From Baekduia alba (GTDB taxonomy: Bacteria > Actinomycetota > Thermoleophilia > Solirubrobacterales > Solirubrobacteraceae), in assembly GCF_028416635.1 (NCBI RefSeq), contig NZ_CP114013.1:4340001-4404000 (forward strand): a stretch of DNA of 64,000 nt, given 5' to 3'. Positions within the stretch are counted from its first letter, which is position 1; each line of letters opens with the position of its first letter. A program made the translations under genes and the position numbers. Shown here piece after piece: positions 61,366 through 64,000 of the stretch. Under the pieces are notes generated by a model, which made no database searches, was not told where the DNA came from, and worked only from the letters and a program-made list of their open reading frames with translations.

Positions 61366-61420
61366 CCCGCCCAGGGGGCGGGTTACGCCAGCGGGTGTTC
61401 GCCCAGAGGGCGAAACCCGC
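61366..61420 (+). repeat. Two-hairpin 3'-end element, copy 3
   Basis: In the plus direction it has CCCGCCC-AGG-GGGCGGG (7-bp stem, 61366-61382), an 8-base spacer, then GCGGGT, bulged G, TTCGCCC, AGA, GGGCGAA, ACCCGC (61391-61420). It starts one base after the STAS stop codon. The first stem again differs from the other copies by paired changes. Confidence 0.8.
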
Positions 61421-61464
61421 GCGCGGGGCGAGCCTTCAGCCCGCCCCGCACCGTCGTCTTGGGC

Positions 61465-61721
61465 TCAGGCGCGCTCGAGCGCCGCGAGCTCGCGCTGGAC
61501 CGCCGCCTCGTGGGCGACCTCGTCCTCGCGGGCCTGGCGCGGGCTCCAGCGGCCGGTCAGCAGCAGCGTGGCCGGCAGCAGTCAGAGCCGGCCCGCGAAG
61601 CAGATCCACCAAGCGTGCGGCGCGCGGTGTCCGGATAGTGCGCCAGCTGGCGGTTGAAGAAGGACCTCCCCGTCCCCCGATCGCCGATGCCGCCCGCGCG
61701 TCCTCCTGCGACCGTGCTCAT
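61465..61721 (-). pseudogene. MFS transporter remnant: fused N- and C-terminal ends
   Basis: From ATG 61721 the frame gives an N-terminal piece (RSFFNRQLAHYPDT, typical of MFS transporter N-termini) and, after a frameshift, WWICFAGRL and a stop. A second piece then follows directly (LLPATLLLTGRWSPRQARED then EVAHEAAVQRELAALERA) to the stop at 61465, which looks like the C-terminal tail. About 350 residues in between are gone. It is a deletion remnant with no function expected. The 117 bases upstream of it hold no gene. Confidence 0.6.
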
Positions 61722-61838
61722 CGCGCCTCTCCCCTCGATCGACCCACGCGCGACCCACCCTGTGCGGGTCGCAACACTTTCTCCAGACGTTGCACACCCA
61801 GTGCGCGGCAACCGTCCCATGACGGTCGCGCCGGGGCG

Positions 61839-62948
61839 CTACGCGGCGCGGGAGAGGTCGGCGGCGATCTCCTCGCCGCCGGGCGGCTGCAGCGCCGGCG
61901 CGTCCTCGCCGGTCAGCATCTGCAGCACCGCGGCCTCGACGTCGCCCTGGATCGCGGTGGCGTCCCCGTCGTCGTCGGCCGCGGCAAGATCCGGGATGAC
62001 GCCCGCGATCGTGATCCCGTCGGCGTAGCGCTCGAACGTGCGTGGGTCGATGTAGGACGCCCGCGCGACCGCCGGCGTGTTGCCGAGGTAGTACGCGACC
62101 TCCTTGACCACGCGCGCCATCGCGCGCTTGCGGGCGGTCTTGGTGTCGGGGACGGGCGAGACGGCGAAGCCGACCGAGGCCAGCACGGTCGCGCCCCAGG
62201 TCCGGAAGTCCTTGGCGCTGACGTCGGCGCCGGTGGCGTCCTTCAGCCAGGCGTTGATGTCGGGCGACTTGACGTCGACCCACGGCCCGCGCGCCGAGTT
62301 CCTGTAGGCCAACAGCTCATCGCCGCCGCCGCGACGCTGCTTGAGCTTGCAGATGTCGCCGCCCAGCGCCGGGTCGACGACCGCCTGCACACGGCGCTTG
62401 CTGTGCTTGGCCGGGTAGTCGAAGTAGAGGACGCCGTCGCGCACGCGGACGTGGCGCTTCTTCATGGTGGCCAACCCGTAGGTCTCGTTCGTGACCGCGT
62501 AGTCCTCGGAGCCGATGCGGAAGAAGCCGCGATCGAGGAGGCGCACGGCGAGCGCGAGGACGTGGTCCTGCGAGTAGTCGGCGCGCGCCAGGCCCTCCTC
62601 TACCCGCGCGCGCAGGCGGGGGAGCGTGCGCGCGAAGGTGACCATGTCGTCGAACTTGATCTGGTCGCGGCGCTCGCGCCAGCGCGGGTGGTAGAGGTAC
62701 TGCTTGCGGCCGCGCTGGTCGACGCCGGTCGCCTGGATGTGGCCGCCGGGATAGGGGCAGATCCACACGTCCTGCCACGCGGGCGGGATGACGAGCTCCT
62801 GGACCCGGGTCAGGACCTCGGCCTCCACCACGCGCTCGCCGTCGGGGTCGACGATCGAGAAGCCGCGGCCGCGCCGGACGCGCCGCAGGCCGGGGCCGGA
62901 GCAGTCGACCTTCTTCAGGCGCGGTGCGCGGAGCGTCGTCGTGGCCAT
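61839..62948 (-). CDS. DNA topoisomerase IB
   Basis: 369 residues. The N-terminal part (RRGRGFSIVDPDGERVVEAE, then LVIPPAWQDVWICPYPGGHI) and the middle (RIGSEDYAVTNETYGLATMK) match poxvirus-like bacterial type IB topoisomerases. The active-site Tyr is in ARASYIDPRTFERY near the C-terminus, with the catalytic KRRVQ and KDFRTWGAT segments before it. It relaxes supercoils through a 3'-phosphotyrosine link. It lies 40 bases downstream of the Ku gene, which points to a DNA-repair operon. Confidence 0.94.
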   Translation of the reverse strand: MATTTLRAPRLKKVDCSGPGLRRVRRGRGFSIVDPDGERVVEAEVLTRVQELVIPPAWQDVWICPYPGGHIQATGVDQRGRKQYLYHPRWRERRDQIKFDDMVTFARTLPRLRARVEEGLARADYSQDHVLALAVRLLDRGFFRIGSEDYAVTNETYGLATMKKRHVRVRDGVLYFDYPAKHSKRRVQAVVDPALGGDICKLKQRRGGGDELLAYRNSARGPWVDVKSPDINAWLKDATGADVSAKDFRTWGATVLASVGFAVSPVPDTKTARKRAMARVVKEVAYYLGNTPAVARASYIDPRTFERYADGITIAGVIPDLAAADDDGDATAIQGDVEAAVLQMLTGEDAPALQPPGGEEIAADLSRAA

Positions 62949-62988
62949 GTGGCACGGGGCGTACCCGGGCCGGCAGCCGCATGATGCG

Positions 62989-63879
62989 CTACTTCTTGGC
63001 TGCGGACTTGGCCTTCGAAGCGCCCGACTTCGACGCGGCGGGGCGCTTGCGCTTGGGCTGCTCGTCGGCGCCGTCGCCGTCGTCGTCGGTGGTCTTGCGC
63101 ACCGCGTCCAGCGACGCCTTCAAGGCGCTCATGAGGTCCGGGACGGGGGCGGCCTCCTCGGCCTCCTCGGCGATCACGATCTCCTCGCCCGCGGCCTTCT
63201 TCTCGATCATCTCGAGGACGGCCTCGCGGTAGGTGTCGTGGTACTTCTCGGGCTCGAAGTCGCCGGCCAGGGACTCGACCAGCTGCTTGGCGATCGCCAG
63301 CTCGCGGTCGTTGGTCTTGACGTCGTCGGCGCCGGGGATGTCGTCGAGGCGCTCGGGGTCGACGACCTCGTCGGCGAACAGCATCGTGGCCATCTCGAGG
63401 ACGTCGTGGTCCTGGAGCGCGCGGATCGCGACCAGCGACTCCTTCTGGCGGATGACGACCTTGGCGATCGCGACCTTCTCGGTCTCGCGCATCGCCTCGA
63501 GCAGCAGCCGGTAGGGCTTGGCGCCACCGGCCGCCGGCGCCAGGTAGTACGGGTGGTCGTAGAAGATCGGGTCGATCTCGGCGAGGTCGACGAAGTCCTC
63601 GATGTCGATGGTCTTCGTCTTCGCCGGCTGGACGGACTCCAGCTCTCCCGGCTCGATCACGACGTAGCGATCGCTCGCGATCTCATAGCCCTTGACGAGA
63701 TCCTCGAAGTTGACCTCCTCGCCCGTGGACGCATCCACCCGCTTCTGCGCGATCCGCGAGCCCGTCTTGGCGTTGAGCTGGTTGAAGCGGACCGTCTTGC
63801 GGTTGACCGCGCTGTACAGCTTGACGGGCACGGTGACGAGCCCGAAGCTGATGGCGCCGGTCCAGATCGAACGGGGCAT
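62989..63879 (-). CDS. ku: Ku DNA end-binding protein
   Basis: 296 residues from ATG 63879. It begins MPRSIWTGAISFGLVTVPVK, the invariant start of bacterial Ku. The core beta-barrel (RYVVIEPGELESVQPAKTKT then FVDLAEIDPIFYDHPYYLAP) is followed by a Lys/Ala-rich C-terminal tail (KRKRPAASKSGASKAKSAAK) that binds DNA. Ku homodimers hold double-strand ends for ligase LigD in non-homologous end joining; ligD is not in this window and may lie beyond it. Confidence 0.96.
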   Translation of the reverse strand: MPRSIWTGAISFGLVTVPVKLYSAVNRKTVRFNQLNAKTGSRIAQKRVDASTGEEVNFEDLVKGYEIASDRYVVIEPGELESVQPAKTKTIDIEDFVDLAEIDPIFYDHPYYLAPAAGGAKPYRLLLEAMRETEKVAIAKVVIRQKESLVAIRALQDHDVLEMATMLFADEVVDPERLDDIPGADDVKTNDRELAIAKQLVESLAGDFEPEKYHDTYREAVLEMIEKKAAGEEIVIAEEAEEAAPVPDLMSALKASLDAVRKTTDDDGDGADEQPKRKRPAASKSGASKAKSAAKK

Positions 63880-63900
63880 GGACCCGCAAGTGTGCCCGAC

Positions 63901-63943
63901 GGGAGGCGCTTTGCACACCTCCCGCAGGCATTCTTGCGCCTGC
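63901..63943 (-). terminator. Two adjacent hairpins between Ku and the next gene
   Basis: GGGAGG/CCTCCC (63901-63906 with 63918-63923) and GCAGGC/GCCTGC (63924-63929 with 63938-63943) lie side by side just after the stop of the gene that continues past the right edge. Both stems are short, at 6 bp. Confidence 0.4.
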
Positions 63944-63952
63944 TAGCGGTGG

Positions 63953-64000
63953 CTAGGCGTGCTGCGCGGCGTGCTTGCCCTCGGCGATCTCCTCGACCAT
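63953..64000 (-). CDS. 3' end of a gene continuing past the right edge
   Basis: Only 15 codons and a stop are visible, reading MVEEIAEGKHAAQHA. Coding is suggested by the G/C-rich third positions and by its placement before the hairpins, but the product cannot be identified. Confidence 0.45.
   Translation of the reverse strand: MVEEIAEGKHAAQHA

Noticed and set aside
1-64000. CRISPR array, insertion sequence, prophage, tRNA or rRNA
   Set aside because: Searched by eye: no regularly spaced repeats, transposase or integrase motifs, or cloverleaf-like sequence found.

Overview
This window is chromosomal DNA from a very high-GC Gram-positive bacterium. The gene content points to the actinobacterial class Thermoleophilia, order Solirubrobacterales (relatives of Solirubrobacter, Conexibacter or Baekduia), inferred from protein families and codon bias rather than from any search. 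Supporting signs are the CysO/CysM/Mec sulfur-carrier cysteine pathway, Ku with a topoisomerase IB, a WS/DGAT acyltransferase, RsbW/STAS switch proteins, near-universal G/C third codon positions, many GTG/TTG starts, and many 4-base stop/start overlaps. I see no rRNA, tRNA, CRISPR array, prophage or insertion sequence. The window is ordinary gene-dense core chromosome with some lineage-specific secreted proteins and a few decaying genes.

Layout. 1-9.3 kb: cut-off MarR regulator, DUF1579 protein, an oxidoreductase/MFS pair, a large ATP-binding LuxR-type regulator, a hydroxyisobutyrate-dehydrogenase-like enzyme, DUF1802 and DUF1152 proteins. 9.4-12.7 kb: a secreted penicillin-acylase-family gene with a one-base frameshift, then an MFS remnant. 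12.7-17.8 kb (all minus): a sulfur block of MoeZ-like E1/rhodanese, CysO, DUF2294, CysM, TatA and the JAMM protease Mec, followed by a DUF2007 protein and an NmrA-like protein. 17.8-22.6 kb: hydrolase, two-component pair, repeat-rich hypothetical, SCO1-like protein. 22.6-26.4 kb: cupredoxin/membrane-protein operon and two paralogous secreted proteins. 26.5-35.4 kb: thioredoxin-like protein, phosphoesterase, ClpP divergent from an SRPBCC-ArsR pair, a MarR remnant, methyltransferase, GGDEF protein, IspH, M28 peptidase, WS/DGAT. 35.4-39.8 kb: subtilase, MIP18 protein, STAS, FxsA and two hypotheticals. 40-46.5 kb: four minus-strand genes headed by a sigma factor fused to its own zinc-finger/membrane region, then two related secreted proteins around a subtilase. 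46.9-53.3 kb: lipoprotein, glycosidase-like protein, TetR, flavin monooxygenase, amine oxidase. 53.5-59.7 kb: gltBD with a 30-codon ORF between. 60.1-64 kb: an RsbW/RsbV-type switch, an MFS remnant, topoisomerase IB, Ku, and a cut-off gene.

Working together. In the sulfur block the MoeZ-like enzyme should adenylate and thiocarboxylate CysO, CysM should move that sulfur onto O-phosphoserine, and Mec should release cysteine; here CysO has an extra residue after its Gly-Gly. The gltBD genes make glutamate synthase. The sigma-fusion cluster looks like a self-contained envelope programme. Three copies of a two-hairpin element, each at the 3' end of a gene and in the same orientation to it, are the most striking non-coding signal; their stems differ by paired base changes.
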